64,000 bases of DNA from Woeseia sp. (GCA_019653755.1 BPCL01000006.1:35392-99391); one strand, 5' to 3'; shown: positions 20,758 through 30,516, numbered from the stretch's first letter. Made by a program: numbers and translations. The notes: generated from the sequence alone by a model not told the origin.

Positions 20758-21579
20758 TCAGTGTTGACAGTTGGCACAATAAAAGGAACTTCTACCGCTT
20801 AAAACCATCTGTCTAACCAAGCTTCTGCAACACTTACATTCAGCTCCTGTTCTGCCATAAGTAAACAATTCTTGCTTAAAATAACCAATCTTTTCTTCTC
20901 CCTGAGAATATGAAAAGTCTCTAAGCGTGGTTCCTCCCATTTCTATAGATTTTGTTAGAGTCTCTTGAATGGCGGTCGCTAATCTCTCGTATCTTTTTTT
21001 GCTAATTCTATTGGCTTTTCTTTTGGGGTGGATACCACTAATAAATAAGGCTTCACTGGCATAAATATTGCCCACACCAACTACTATTTGAGCATTCATT
21101 ATAAAAGCCTTAACTGAAGTTTTTCTTCCTTTACTTAAGCGATAAAGGTGAGTTCCTAAATCGTTGTTCTCTAGTGGTTCTGGGCCAAGTTTATTTAAAA
21201 GCTTGTGAGCTTCAGGATTTTTCCCTGCCCATATAAAGCTACCAAATCTTCTTGGATCATTGAATCTTATAATTTGGTTAGAAGACATAATGAGATCGAA
21301 GTGATCATGTTTCTTTAAAGGCCGATCATTTTCTAGAATACCAATGCTTCCAGACATACCTAGATGTAATAATGCACTCCCCGCTTCTGTATTGATTAAG
21401 ATGTATTTACCACGCCTACTGAGGTTATGAATTCTCTGGCCTAAAAGACTATTTAAGGTTGTTTGATCAAGGTCCCATCTAAGTCTTTTTTCTCTTATGT
21501 TTATAGACTTTATACATTGTCCTTGAAGATGCTGCTCCAATGACTGTTTCGTTACTTCAACTTCAGGTAATTCAGGCAT
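20758..21579 (-). CDS. mutM: formamidopyrimidine-DNA glycosylase
   Basis: Removes 8-oxoguanine and formamidopyrimidines from DNA and nicks the strand. It begins with MPELPEVEV, in which Pro2 is the nucleophile and Glu3 the catalytic acid after Met removal. The helix-two-turn-helix motif (VGVGNIYASEALF) and the C-terminal zinc finger (CKCC ... CANCQ) are present. It is 273 residues, normal length. Its stop touches that of ggt with no gap. It lies upstream of the L28/L33 genes as in related genomes, but is read after them. Confidence 0.97.
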   Translation of the reverse strand: MPELPEVEVTKQSLEQHLQGQCIKSINIREKRLRWDLDQTTLNSLLGQRIHNLSRRGKYILINTEAGSALLHLGMSGSIGILENDRPLKKHDHFDLIMSSNQIIRFNDPRRFGSFIWAGKNPEAHKLLNKLGPEPLENNDLGTHLYRLSKGRKTSVKAFIMNAQIVVGVGNIYASEALFISGIHPKRKANRISKKRYERLATAIQETLTKSIEMGGTTLRDFSYSQGEEKIGYFKQELFTYGRTGAECKCCRSLVRQMVLSGRSSFYCANCQH

Positions 21580-21614
21580 GTTGAAATTATGCCTTGATAG
21601 AATTTGTTAATAAA

Positions 21615-21770
21615 TTATTTAATTTTAGATTCTTTATAGAGAACATGTTTCCTGATCGTAGGATCAAATTTTTTCGTTTCCATTTTATCAGGATGCTCTT
21701 TTTTGTTTTTCGTGGTCGTATAGTAATGACCAGTCTTAGCGGTTGATACGAGTTTTATTTTCTCACGCAT
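21615..21770 (-). CDS. rpmG: 50S ribosomal protein L33
   Basis: A 51-residue protein read from the ATG at 21768-21770: [20 protein letters not shown], then [17 protein letters not shown] and a basic tail. This is L33 in its cysteine-free (zinc-independent) form. Its start directly follows the stop of rpmB. The rpmB-rpmG pair is the conserved order in Proteobacteria. Confidence 0.95.
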   Translation of the reverse strand: MREKIKLVSTAKTGHYYTTTKNKKEHPDKMETKKFDPTIRKHVLYKESKIK

Positions 21771-22007
21771 TTATGCTCTTTCTCCAAAATCCTTTAAGTT
21801 ATTAAGAACATGGTCGATTCCCAATTTGTCTATAGTTCTCAACCCTTTTTTGGATAGACGTAATTTCACGTATTTGTTTTGACTTTCTACCCAAATACGA
21901 TGTGTGTGCAAATTAGGAAAGAACTTTCTTCTCGTCTTATTGTGCGCATGAGAGACATTATTTCCGCTCTTTGTTTTTTTGCCAGTTACTTGACAGACTC
22001 TACCCAT
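21771..22007 (-). CDS. rpmB: 50S ribosomal protein L28
   Basis: A 78-residue basic ribosomal protein beginning [20 protein letters not shown], the universal L28 N-terminus. It then carries [18 protein letters not shown] and ends in a region typical of gammaproteobacterial L28. It starts the rpmB-rpmG operon. An AAGAGAA stretch 4-10 bases upstream is a weak ribosome-binding site. Confidence 0.97.
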   Translation of the reverse strand: MGRVCQVTGKKTKSGNNVSHAHNKTRRKFFPNLHTHRIWVESQNKYVKLRLSKKGLRTIDKLGIDHVLNNLKDFGERA

Positions 22008-22112
22008 TGTTTTCTCTTAATTGTTTACTCTTTGGATTAAATTTTATCTTCAGGTCGGCTTTTATACCAATAGCACCATAACATAGCAAGACTTTATGAG
22101 AAAATAATACTA

Positions 22113-22127
22113 TCTCACCTAGTGAGA
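22113..22127. other. short hairpin/palindrome between rpmB and dut
   Basis: TCTCAC (22113-22118) and GTGAGA (22122-22127) are perfect inverted repeats separated by CTA, in the 165-base divergent gap between rpmB and dut. There is no T tract on either strand, so it is not an intrinsic terminator. It could be an operator or chance. Confidence 0.25.
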
Positions 22128-22172
22128 AAAAGATAAAAGAATTACACTAGTGTTAAAACCGTATTTTACATT

Positions 22173-22631
22173 ATGACTAAAACAATAGACCTAAAGATTA
22201 TTGATCCCAGAATTGGTAATGATTTTGAAATTCCTGAATACCAGACATCGGGATCAGCCGGCATTGATTTACAGGCATGTATTGACGAGATAATAACGAT
22301 TAAACCAGGAGAAACTCAGCTAATACCTAGTGGGATTGCCGTGCATATTAATGATCCTGGATTAGCTGCTGTTCTTTTACCGAGATCTGGTCTAGGGCAT
22401 AAGAAAGGATTGGTATTGGGCAATCTTGTGGGCTTAATTGATTCTGATTATCAAGGGGAGGTTTTTATTTCTTGTTGGAATAGAGGCAATTCAGAGATTG
22501 ATATAGATCCTGGTATGAGGTTAGCTCAAATGGTTTTTCTTCCAGTTGAGCAGGTTAACTTCAATGTTGTTGAAGATTTTGAGGAATCTGAGAGAGGCGC
22601 AGGCGGCTTTGGTCACACAGGTGAGACCTAA
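22173..22631 (+). CDS. dut: dUTP diphosphatase
   Basis: Hydrolyses dUTP to dUMP, keeping uracil out of DNA and supplying dTMP synthesis. It is 152 residues. All five trimeric dUTPase motifs are present in order: [40 protein letters not shown] and [10 protein letters not shown]. Its stop overlaps the convergent pyrE stop by 4 bases. The dut-pyrE-ExoIII/Crc neighbourhood matches that of Pseudomonas. Confidence 0.97.
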   Translation: MTKTIDLKIIDPRIGNDFEIPEYQTSGSAGIDLQACIDEIITIKPGETQLIPSGIAVHINDPGLAAVLLPRSGLGHKKGLVLGNLVGLIDSDYQGEVFISCWNRGNSEIDIDPGMRLAQMVFLPVEQVNFNVVEDFEESERGAGGFGHTGET

Positions 22632-23275
22632 TCTTTTACCCCGTATTCTTGACGATAGGCATTTATATTCTCTAGGTGTTCTTGGAATGATTCATCTTTT
22701 TCAATAAATTCAATAACTTCGTCTAAAGACACAATTGAAATTACAGGCACATCAAGCTCATTACTAATTTCTTGAACTGCCGATAATTCTCCTGAGCCTT
22801 TTTCTTGCCTGTTTAAAGAAATTAATATCCCTTTAATTTTTGCTTCAGTTTCGTTAATTATTTTAGCCGCATCTCTTATGGCTGTCCCCGCCGTTATGAC
22901 GTCGTCGACAATAACAACACCCCCCGATAGATTTATACCAACAGTGCTTCCCCCCTCACCGTGATCTTTAGCCTCTTTTCTGTTGTAGACAAAAGGTATA
23001 TCTTTTGCATGATTGTCTGATAATGAAGCCGACATAGAGGTCACAATAGGTATTCCTTTGTATGCTGGCCCGAAGATAATGTCGCAGTCAAGGCCACTAT
23101 CAACAAGTGCACTCGCATAGAAATCACCTACTTTTTTTATTAATCGTCCGCTGCTGAAGATTCCCATATTGAAGAAAAAAGGACTGACTCTTCCCGATTT
23201 TAGTTTGAATTCACCAAATCTTAATGCGCCTATATCTAGAGACAATTTAATAAATTCTTGTTTGTAGTTTTCCAT
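22628..23275 (-). CDS. pyrE: orotate phosphoribosyltransferase
   Basis: Adds ribose-phosphate from PRPP to orotate in pyrimidine synthesis. The ATG at 23273-23275 is chosen because it gives [20 protein letters not shown], the usual PyrE start. An upstream in-frame start at 23317 would add an atypical extension. The PRPP loop is [14 protein letters not shown], and [14 protein letters not shown] is the family orotate-binding region. It is 215 residues, normal length. Confidence 0.95.
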   Translation of the reverse strand: MENYKQEFIKLSLDIGALRFGEFKLKSGRVSPFFFNMGIFSSGRLIKKVGDFYASALVDSGLDCDIIFGPAYKGIPIVTSMSASLSDNHAKDIPFVYNRKEAKDHGEGGSTVGINLSGGVVIVDDVITAGTAIRDAAKIINETEAKIKGILISLNRQEKGSGELSAVQEISNELDVPVISIVSLDEVIEFIEKDESFQEHLENINAYRQEYGVKD

Positions 23276-23362
23276 ACAATATAAACTTATACCCACACGA
23301 TATGAGTAGGATCTCATAGAATGAATTGATTATGAAGATATAGCGTATTGGAGGATTAATAA

Positions 23363-24133
23363 ATTAAGGTAATAACAATAAACGTCAATGGCATTCGAGC
23401 AGCTGAAAAAAAAGGTTTATTTCAATGGCTAGCAAAAGAAGATCCTGATTTTATATGTCTCCAAGAAGTTAGAGCTCAGATAGAGGACATGAAGCTCGAA
23501 GCATTCTGGCCTGATAGTTATCACTGTTACCATGAGGTAGCTGAAAAAAAAGGCTATAGTGGCACAGCTTTGTTCTCAAAGCTCGAACCCACAAAAGTAA
23601 TCCAAGGCCTTGGTTCGGATGAATTCGATATCGAGGGAAGATATATTGAGTGTCACTTTAATAATTTTGTAATAGCTTCAGCCTACTTCCCATCAGGGTC
23701 TTCAGGCGATGTAAGGCAAGAGGCAAAATACAGATTCCTGGATATTTTTAGGAAAAAGCTGGAATCAATGGACGATAAAAAAATTAGCTATCTATTTTGT
23801 GGTGATGTGAATATTGTTCATAAAGAGATTGATATAACCAACTGGAAGGCAAACCAAAAAAATTCCGGATGTTTACCAGAGGAGCGTGCGTGGCTCGATG
23901 AAATATTTAACAGATTAAAATGTATCGATGGTTTTAGAGCAGTTAATACTGAATCAGAACAATACACTTGGTGGTCGAATAGAGGCAATGCTTGGGCCAA
24001 TAATGTTGGCTGGAGAATTGACTATCAAATTTTTAATAATCACTTTGCATATAAAGTAAGATCAGCATCAATATATAAAGATGAACGATTCTCAGATCAC
24101 GCACCATTAATTATCGAATATGAGCATACCTAA
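23363..24133 (+). CDS. xth: exonuclease III family protein (Crc-like), AUU start
   Basis: A 256-residue AP endonuclease/exonuclease-family protein. Translation appears to start at ATT (23363-23365), giving (M)KVITINVNGIRAAEKKG. An in-frame TAA precedes it directly, a strong GGAGG lies at 23350-23354 (8-base spacing), and the next ATG (23489) would delete the catalytic Glu. The ExoIII active-site residues are all present: CLQEVRA (Glu), CGDVN (Asp/Asn), RIDYQ (Asp), SDHAP (Asp/His). The length, PERAWLDE stretch and position beside pyrE match Pseudomonas Crc, which has lost these residues. It is probably an active nuclease. Its stop overlaps the next gene by 14 bases. Confidence 0.87.
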   Translation: MKVITINVNGIRAAEKKGLFQWLAKEDPDFICLQEVRAQIEDMKLEAFWPDSYHCYHEVAEKKGYSGTALFSKLEPTKVIQGLGSDEFDIEGRYIECHFNNFVIASAYFPSGSSGDVRQEAKYRFLDIFRKKLESMDDKKISYLFCGDVNIVHKEIDITNWKANQKNSGCLPEERAWLDEIFNRLKCIDGFRAVNTESEQYTWWSNRGNAWANNVGWRIDYQIFNNHFAYKVRSASIYKDERFSDHAPLIIEYEHT

Positions 24134-25394
24134 TAATAGATTTGACGAGAAAGGGCTAGGAATTTATTCAAGCTCTGAATCAGTTCGAATGATTTTTTTA
24201 GGTTTTTCTGCTGGATTGCCCCACCCTCTTCTCTTTGCAACACTCACTGTATGGCTAGCTTCAGTCGAGGTTAGCATCTCTGAGATAAGTATGTTTGGTT
24301 GGGTGGGTATTATTTATGCTATTAAATTTCTTTGGGCACCCATGCTGGATAATTTATCTATCCCCGTTTTAACAAAAGTGCTTGGTCAGAGGAGATCCTG
24401 GATATTGTTCATGCAGTTGGTTATTTTGATCGGATTTATATGGATGTCATTTTTTGATCCAACCCAAGACCTGCTGTTACTCGCATACCTTGCAATATTG
24501 ATTGCCTTTGCTTCTGCATCGCAAGATGTTGCTATTGATGCATACCGAATTGAAATCATTGAAAACAAATATCAAGCTGCAATGGCAGCTAGTTACCAAT
24601 TGGGCTATAGAATCTCAGCACTAACCTCCGGCGCAGGTGCATTGTATTTGGCAGGATTTTATTCATGGCAAACTACCTACCAGATAATGGCAGGCTTTAT
24701 GCTGGTTGGAATAGTCACTGTCTTGATTATTGCTGAGTCACCTAAGACTGAGGCAATAGTTGAAAAAGCCCATTGGTTCAGGTCTTCTGTTATAGAACCC
24801 TTTTTTGAATTTTTTAAAAGAAATAGCCACTGGTCATTTGTTTTAATCGTTTACATCGCTATATACAGAGTCAGTGACCTAATCTTAGGCATTGTTGCTA
24901 ATCCTTTTTATATTGATATTGGTTTTAACCTCAACGAGATAGCAACTGTAACCAAGGTTTTTGGATTCGCCATTACTATTATCGGAGCTTTTGTAGGCGG
25001 TATTTCAGTAGCTCGCTACGGCATAGCTAGACCGCTTGTTCTCAGCAGTGTACTGCTAGCTGGGACAAATCTGTTTTTCTTGCTGCTTAATAATGCTGGA
25101 CCAGATTTATCAGTGTTAGTTTTAACTATAAGTGCAGATAACTTTGCATTGGGTTTTTCAGGCTCTGTTTTTATAGCTTTTCTATCTAGCTTGACGAATC
25201 GGTTCTACACAGCATCTCAATACGCTTTATTTACCTCCATTATGTTCTTGCCTGGAATTATCATGAGTGGTTTCTCAGGGCAAATCATAGATGCTATGGG
25301 CTGGTCAAAATTTTTCATCTTTGCTGCCTCAATGGGTATACCATCAATCTTATTTTCCTTGTTGATAGTAAAAAAGGGTTGGCAGGAACAATAA
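24120..25394 (+). CDS. AmpG-like MFS permease
   Basis: A 424-residue inner-membrane protein with about twelve hydrophobic segments. The N-terminal FLGFSAGLPHPLLFATLTVW and KFLWAPMLDN regions, and SASQDVAIDAYRIEI, are typical of the AmpG/PAT group of the major facilitator superfamily. AmpG imports anhydro-muropeptides for cell-wall recycling, and this is the likely role. No ampD, ampC or nagZ gene is adjacent, and the serine hydrolase at 26857 is not an obvious AmpC. It overlaps the ExoIII-like gene by 14 bases, so the two are probably coupled. Confidence 0.85.
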   Translation: MSIPNNRFDEKGLGIYSSSESVRMIFLGFSAGLPHPLLFATLTVWLASVEVSISEISMFGWVGIIYAIKFLWAPMLDNLSIPVLTKVLGQRRSWILFMQLVILIGFIWMSFFDPTQDLLLLAYLAILIAFASASQDVAIDAYRIEIIENKYQAAMAASYQLGYRISALTSGAGALYLAGFYSWQTTYQIMAGFMLVGIVTVLIIAESPKTEAIVEKAHWFRSSVIEPFFEFFKRNSHWSFVLIVYIAIYRVSDLILGIVANPFYIDIGFNLNEIATVTKVFGFAITIIGAFVGGISVARYGIARPLVLSSVLLAGTNLFFLLLNNAGPDLSVLVLTISADNFALGFSGSVFIAFLSSLTNRFYTASQYALFTSIMFLPGIIMSGFSGQIIDAMGWSKFFIFAASMGIPSILFSLLIVKKGWQEQ

Positions 25395-25456
25395 CTATAA
25401 GAGAACCGTTTGCTTAAAATTAAAACCAGAAAAAGTTTTTATAAAGAAGGTACTGA

Positions 25457-26806
25457 GTGACTCCCAAACTATTTTCCAAAGACATATTAAGGTTCCTAAT
25501 TCCATCATCTTTTGGTGTTTTAGTTTTTCTAACTCCTATTTTCATCGATGGTAAACCAACGATAGTTTTAGGTATTATATTCGATGTTCTTAGAGCATCA
25601 TTTGAAGATTATCTGCCCGCTATTGTTACATTACTTTTAATGATATCTGGTTTTTTTTCAGCCTATTACAGCTTAATTAGAAGGGGTAGAGACACCAACT
25701 CAAGAAACCGAATAGAGAAAATATTCACCACCGAAATTTCTTGGTTAGCTATAAGATTACTTGGCGCGATTTTTGCGAGCTTGGTTTATTTTAATGTCGG
25801 TCCAGAATGGATAATAAGCCCATTAACCGGTGGAACTGTTCTTTTTGAATTAGCTAGCTCTTTAGTTATATTCTTTTTGGTTGCTTGTCTTCTGCTGCCA
25901 TTTCTTATCGATTTTGGCGTAGCAGAATTTATGGGAACGCTATTAAAGAAACCATTTTTATTAGCTTTTCGTCTTCCAGGTAGAGCCAGCATTGACTCTC
26001 TCGCATCCTGGTTAGGAAGCGGTTCTGTAGGAGTCTTGATCACTATAAAACAACAGGAGAAAGGTAATTATAGTGGGCGTGAGGCAGCAATAATTACGAC
26101 TAACTTTTCTATTGCTTCAATAGCTTTTTGCGTTTTAGTCACAAAAGTAATTGAAATTGATCACATGTTTTTTGAGTTTTATCTTTCTGTTTTATTCGCT
26201 GGGATGGTTGCCGCACTAATAATTCCTAGATTGTGGCCTCTTGCAAGCAAAAAAGACTTTTATTTATCCGAAAAAGACAATTTTGCCGATACTCCCGAAG
26301 AAGGAGTAGGTATTTTTAGATGGGCGCTTATTCAAGGGGTCAATAAAGCAAAAACAGCACCAAAACTTAGATTTTTATTAAAGGATGCTCTTATAAACCT
26401 CATGGATATATGGTTCTCACTGCTTCCATCTGTTGTAGCCATAGGCACCATAGTTTTGATGCTGGCAGAGTTTACTCCTTTCTTTGAAATTATCACAAAA
26501 CCTTTAGTGCCTCTCCTTGAGTTAATGCAAATACCAGAAGCGCAGTTAGCTGCACCTGCATTTTTAGTTGGTTTTGCTGACTTATACCTGCCGGCTGTAA
26601 TTGGCAAAAGCATTGAGAGTGAGATGACTCGTTTTATTATTGCTTGTGTTTCTATTACTCAAATAATATATATGACTGAGGTTGGGACGTTAATTCTCAA
26701 ATCAAAAATACCCTTACAAATCGGAGAATTATTCTTCATTTTCGTGTTAAGGACAGCAATTACCCTACCCATAATTACTGCTATTGCCCACCTTATATAT
26801 CGTTAA
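25457..26806 (+). CDS. YjiH-type nucleoside-recognition membrane protein
   Basis: A 449-residue polytopic membrane protein starting at GTG (25457), with GAAGG about eight bases upstream. It shows the gate-type nucleoside-recognition arrangement of the YjiH family: a loop with DSLASWLGSGSVGVLITIKQ in the first half and APAFLVGFADLYLPAVIGKS in the second. The family's transported substrate is not established. It follows the AmpG-like gene by 62 bases and could share its transcript. Confidence 0.75.
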   Translation: MTPKLFSKDILRFLIPSSFGVLVFLTPIFIDGKPTIVLGIIFDVLRASFEDYLPAIVTLLLMISGFFSAYYSLIRRGRDTNSRNRIEKIFTTEISWLAIRLLGAIFASLVYFNVGPEWIISPLTGGTVLFELASSLVIFFLVACLLLPFLIDFGVAEFMGTLLKKPFLLAFRLPGRASIDSLASWLGSGSVGVLITIKQQEKGNYSGREAAIITTNFSIASIAFCVLVTKVIEIDHMFFEFYLSVLFAGMVAALIIPRLWPLASKKDFYLSEKDNFADTPEEGVGIFRWALIQGVNKAKTAPKLRFLLKDALINLMDIWFSLLPSVVAIGTIVLMLAEFTPFFEIITKPLVPLLELMQIPEAQLAAPAFLVGFADLYLPAVIGKSIESEMTRFIIACVSITQIIYMTEVGTLILKSKIPLQIGELFFIFVLRTAITLPIITAIAHLIYR

Positions 26807-26856
26807 TACATTCAAACTAGTATATTAGTAGTCCTTGACTACTTCGGGAGGCTTTG

Positions 26857-28095
26857 ATGAAACTCTTTCTTTTAGTTGTTTCAACCATCATATTTGTAAA
26901 TGCTAATGCATCAGAGATCTCTGATCAGAGACCTCCAGGGGTAACTGGAGAGACATGGCAATTCGGGCCTCTAAACAGATGGGCATATACACATATAACT
27001 GAGATATTACCGACCAAGACCATCACAAATAATAGCGGTTTTGTCCAACCAATACCTGGCATAAAAGAAGCCAAAAATGATTTGCAAATTAATCTTGATG
27101 GCCGAACGGTTTTACTTTCTTCTCTTATGGAGGATCAATTTATTGATGGAATCTTAATAATCAAAAATGGCACAGCTATGGCCGAACTTTATAGCGGAAC
27201 TCTAAAGCCAGATCGTACGCATCTTATGTGGTCTGTTAGTAAAACAATTGCAGGACTCACGACCGCTTCGGTGGAGGCTGATGGTTTAATTAACCTTGGT
27301 AAAACTGTTTCTGACTATGTTCCAGAGTTGGCAAATAGTGGGTGGGGCAATAACACCTTAAGAGAAATATTGGATATGCGTGATTCTTCCAGTTGGGTAG
27401 AGGATTATGACTCTCCGGAAAGCACAGTTAGAAGACAAGATTGTGCTGATGGACTTTTAACAGGACCTATGTGTATTGATACTGAGGTGATAGGTAATTA
27501 TAAATTTTTGCCTGCTGTGGGAAAAGATAATTCTAGAAGAGGTAAGTTTATCTACAAATCAGGCACCACGGATGTTATGGCATGGGTTTTAGAATCTGCC
27601 ACTGGAAAGAGATATGCAGACATAGTAAGTGACAGGTTATGGAAGCCTATAGGCGCTGAAAACAATGCAGGCATTACTGTTGATGTATCTGGCTTTACAC
27701 TTGCAAGCGGAGGTATGTTCGCATCACTTAGGGACACAGCTAAAATTGGACAGCTCATTTTGAATAAAGGGAAGGTGGGAGAGATCCAGGTGATTCCTGA
27801 AAATTGGATAAAAGACATGTCTAATCAGCCAGGTGATAACTCTATTGAGAGCTTAGGCGATCAAAGTATTAATCCTTATTATCGCTCATTTATTTGGGGA
27901 ATAGGAGACGGAGAAGGATCTCTGTTGGCAAGAGGAGTTCATGGGCAGTTTATCTATATTTCGCCAAATTCAGGAGTTGTAATTACTATATTCTCAACAT
28001 GGCCAAATGCTGATGGCGGTATTATGGGAGTAGACCTCGATAGTACTATGAGTATTATTGAAGCAATAAAAACTCTATCTAATTTACTAGAATGA
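26857..28095 (+). CDS. exported serine hydrolase (beta-lactamase/NylB-like fold)
   Basis: A 412-residue protein with a signal peptide (MKLFLLVVSTIIFVNANASE, cleaved near ASE). The penicillin-binding-protein fold is shown by the nucleophile motif SVSK (about residue 127), YKS in place of the YxN motif (about 230), and a late HGQF region. YKS together with an SxxK motif suggests an esterase or amide hydrolase like 6-aminohexanoate-dimer hydrolase rather than a true beta-lactamase. ATG at 26857 is chosen over TTG 26854 because GGGAGG lies five bases before it. Its 3' end overlaps the convergent GFA gene by 9 bases. Confidence 0.8.
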   Translation: MKLFLLVVSTIIFVNANASEISDQRPPGVTGETWQFGPLNRWAYTHITEILPTKTITNNSGFVQPIPGIKEAKNDLQINLDGRTVLLSSLMEDQFIDGILIIKNGTAMAELYSGTLKPDRTHLMWSVSKTIAGLTTASVEADGLINLGKTVSDYVPELANSGWGNNTLREILDMRDSSSWVEDYDSPESTVRRQDCADGLLTGPMCIDTEVIGNYKFLPAVGKDNSRRGKFIYKSGTTDVMAWVLESATGKRYADIVSDRLWKPIGAENNAGITVDVSGFTLASGGMFASLRDTAKIGQLILNKGKVGEIQVIPENWIKDMSNQPGDNSIESLGDQSINPYYRSFIWGIGDGEGSLLARGVHGQFIYISPNSGVVITIFSTWPNADGGIMGVDLDSTMSIIEAIKTLSNLLE

Positions 28096-28536
28096 CTTTA
28101 GAAGTGTTTTGATGTTTGAAATGATATTGGGGTTGCCTTTAAAGCTCTTAATTGATTCATCTGGTTTGTTCCAGTTATGAGCTGAATCTGTAAAGAAATT
28201 AGAATCTATTTCAACCCAGCTAGAGTCATCAAGAGTTCCAGTTTTAATATAAACAATATGAGATAGTTCTTTTGCATAGCTTAAGACGCCTGATCCACAA
28301 CTTTGACAAAAACCCCTTCTTATATGAGAGCCTGATGAGCCCTTGCTTTCGAAGTATTTTAGTTCACCTTCAAGATCGAGATACTTTTTAGGTAAAAATA
28401 AAATGGTTGCTTTGCCCGATCCAGTTGTACGTTGGCAATCTTTGCAATGACAATGATGAGCTGAAATAACTTTTTCCTTTGGAAAAGAATAAGAAATTAT
28501 CCCGCATTGACATCTACCAGTTTGATTTTGTTCCAT
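28087..28536 (-). CDS. GFA family (CENP-V/GFA domain) protein
   Basis: A 149-residue zinc protein of the glutathione-dependent formaldehyde-activating-like family. The zinc ligands are visible as CQCG near the start, HCHCKDCQ, and CQSCGSGV. Most members are not formaldehyde enzymes and their substrates are unknown. The glutathione-dependent formaldehyde dehydrogenase at 32736 is only 4 kb away, which may be coincidence. It lies 24 bases after the NmrA-like gene on the same strand. Confidence 0.85.
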   Translation of the reverse strand: MEQNQTGRCQCGIISYSFPKEKVISAHHCHCKDCQRTTGSGKATILFLPKKYLDLEGELKYFESKGSSGSHIRRGFCQSCGSGVLSYAKELSHIVYIKTGTLDDSSWVEIDSNFFTDSAHNWNKPDESIKSFKGNPNIISNIKTLLKSF

Positions 28537-28560
28537 GACTATTCTATCGAGACATATTTG

Positions 28561-29418
28561 CTAGCCATTAAAAATAAATTTATGTTCAGTAATATATTCT
28601 TCTAGTGATGTTGGTTGTTGCCCCATTAGCTCACTATAGGTGTCAGTTTTGTCCTCAATTCCACCCTCAACAATACCTTGAAAGAGATCTATTACTGAAT
28701 CAAGATGCCACTGATTTGTTAAAAACTTAGATAGAATATCTTTATAGGCAGCCATAGGCATATCAACATAATCGATCTTTCTTCCCAGTACAGTTGAAAA
28801 TTTTTCAGCAACGTCATGGAAAGATAATATTTCAGGCCCGGTAATAGAATAGTTCTTCGATGCATGACTCTCTTCCGTTAGAACTTTTGCAAGAACTTTG
28901 CCAACATCTCTGGTATCAATCATGCCAGTCTTTCCGTCACCCATTGGAAGAAATATTTTGTCTTGTTCCTTAATAGTGCCAGCTGAGGAGAGAAGATTTT
29001 GCATATAAAAATTAGGCTTGATCATAGTCCAGTCAAGGCCAGATGCTTTTATATAATCTTCAGATTCTTGGTGGAGTCTAGGTATTGGGCTAGTAGCATC
29101 TGGCGTTGCTTCTATGGAAGAAACTTTCACAATGCTCTTCACACCTGATGCAACAGACATATCGACTATTTGTTTTTCTAGGGATAGTTGATCCTCAGAA
29201 TTAGGTAGCAATATTAGCACTGTTTCAATATCAGTCATTGCTGATTCAAGTGAGTCTTTGTCTTCAACTGAACCTAAGATTACGTCAGCGCCAATTTCTT
29301 TGAGATCATTTTCTTTTTCAGGGTTTCTTATTAATGCCCTATAGCTTGCGCCTAATTTAAAAAGCTCATTAGCTGTTGCAGAACCTGATTTACCTGTCGC
29401 CCCTGTTATTAGAATCAT
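28561..29418 (-). CDS. NmrA-like NAD(P)-binding protein (atypical SDR)
   Basis: A 285-residue protein with an N-terminal Rossmann motif (MILITGATGKSGSATANEL). It has the sequence pattern of NmrA/QOR2-type atypical short-chain dehydrogenases: DKDSLESAM, VSSIEATPDATSPI, LDWTMIKPNFYMQNLL. The canonical YxxxK is absent, as usual in this group, so it may be a redox sensor or quinone reductase. Its start overlaps the end of the Rieske oxygenase gene by 29 bases, so the two are probably made together. Confidence 0.8.
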   Translation of the reverse strand: MILITGATGKSGSATANELFKLGASYRALIRNPEKENDLKEIGADVILGSVEDKDSLESAMTDIETVLILLPNSEDQLSLEKQIVDMSVASGVKSIVKVSSIEATPDATSPIPRLHQESEDYIKASGLDWTMIKPNFYMQNLLSSAGTIKEQDKIFLPMGDGKTGMIDTRDVGKVLAKVLTEESHASKNYSITGPEILSFHDVAEKFSTVLGRKIDYVDMPMAAYKDILSKFLTNQWHLDSVIDLFQGIVEGGIEDKTDTYSELMGQQPTSLEEYITEHKFIFNG

Positions 29419-30439
29419 TGTTTAACTCCCTATTTAGCTTGTTAATTATTAAATCGTGAAAATACGCAACTCCAGTCTCATATTTAGTGCTGAGAGGTCC
29501 TGAAGTGTATATGCCTGTTTGTAAGTTATGTTGAATTTCAGGAATTAACTCTTGATCTTCTAAACTTACTTCTAATTGATATTTACCTTCATTATTTTCA
29601 AAGTCATCATACGAAATATCTGGAGGTCTGAAAAGATTATAAATTACTCTACACCACTTGGGTCTGAGTGGTTCAATTCTTTGGTACACGATTCCGCGCC
29701 CATAGATATTGAAAATGAAGTTAGGAAAGTGCCAACCAAAACTGCCAGGTTGATCGCTCTCTCCTTTTTCAGGAACACTATGAATACTGCAATCATTAGT
29801 ATTAAGTAGTTCATATTCTTCCCAAATAACATCTCTATTAAGTTGAGGGTGAACATTTGGGATATGGTATCCCTCTTGATAATTATCTACATAAGTTTTC
29901 CAATTAGCATGCACATCGAATTTAAGTTCATTATGAAATAAAAAATCATCACTATATTGATCACCAACTACGCTATTAAATGGTCCTAACCATTCTATTA
30001 AAGACTTCGGTTCAGAAGATAGGTTAATAAAAACTAAGCCATATTTTTCTTCAATATTAACCGGGTAGAGTGAATGATCATTATGATCAAAACTATCTGA
30101 ACCGTGAAATTTTGGGGGGTTAGATAACTGACCTTGGAGAGAATATCGCCACCCATGATATGGGCAAACTAGTTGTTTACAATTCCCTGACTTCCTCAAT
30201 TCAACTTTAGAAGCTCGATGACGACAAATATTATGAAATGCTCTAAGTATATTATCCTTACCTCTTACTAATACAATTGGGAACTGTGCTACATCAGTTG
30301 TAATAAAATCACCTTGTTTAGATAGTTGCTCAGATCTAGCGACCCATAGCCATTCTTCTTTAAAAATACACTCAATTTCTTTAGCAAAAATAGCTTCATC
30401 ATAATAGTAATGAGATTTAAGAGTAGTTGTTCTATTCAT
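29390..30439 (-). CDS. Rieske non-heme iron oxygenase, alpha subunit
   Basis: A 349-residue ring-hydroxylating-type oxygenase. The Rieske 2Fe-2S ligands are in CRHRASKV and CPYHGW (about residues 69-94). The mononuclear iron site is NYQEGYHIPNVHPQLN, with its two histidines, about residue 185. Domain order and size match the single-component-alpha group that includes betaine, carnitine and aromatic acid monooxygenases. No reductase or ferredoxin gene is adjacent. It overlaps the NmrA-like gene and is divergent from an SDR gene; the three may act on one substrate, which is unknown. Confidence 0.85.
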   Translation of the reverse strand: MNRTTTLKSHYYYDEAIFAKEIECIFKEEWLWVARSEQLSKQGDFITTDVAQFPIVLVRGKDNILRAFHNICRHRASKVELRKSGNCKQLVCPYHGWRYSLQGQLSNPPKFHGSDSFDHNDHSLYPVNIEEKYGLVFINLSSEPKSLIEWLGPFNSVVGDQYSDDFLFHNELKFDVHANWKTYVDNYQEGYHIPNVHPQLNRDVIWEEYELLNTNDCSIHSVPEKGESDQPGSFGWHFPNFIFNIYGRGIVYQRIEPLRPKWCRVIYNLFRPPDISYDDFENNEGKYQLEVSLEDQELIPEIQHNLQTGIYTSGPLSTKYETGVAYFHDLIINKLNRELNNDSNNRGDR

Positions 30440-30516
30440 AGCATTAATATTAAATAAGTCTTATATAGATATGTTCTATAATATTTTCATACTATCTACA
30501 AACTCAGGAGACAACC

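Noticed and set aside
26857..28095. Serine hydrolase as an AmpC beta-lactamase under AmpG control
   Set aside because: The active site has YKS instead of YxN and the general pattern of NylB-like hydrolases; there is no AmpR regulator and a YjiH-type gene lies between it and the AmpG-like gene.
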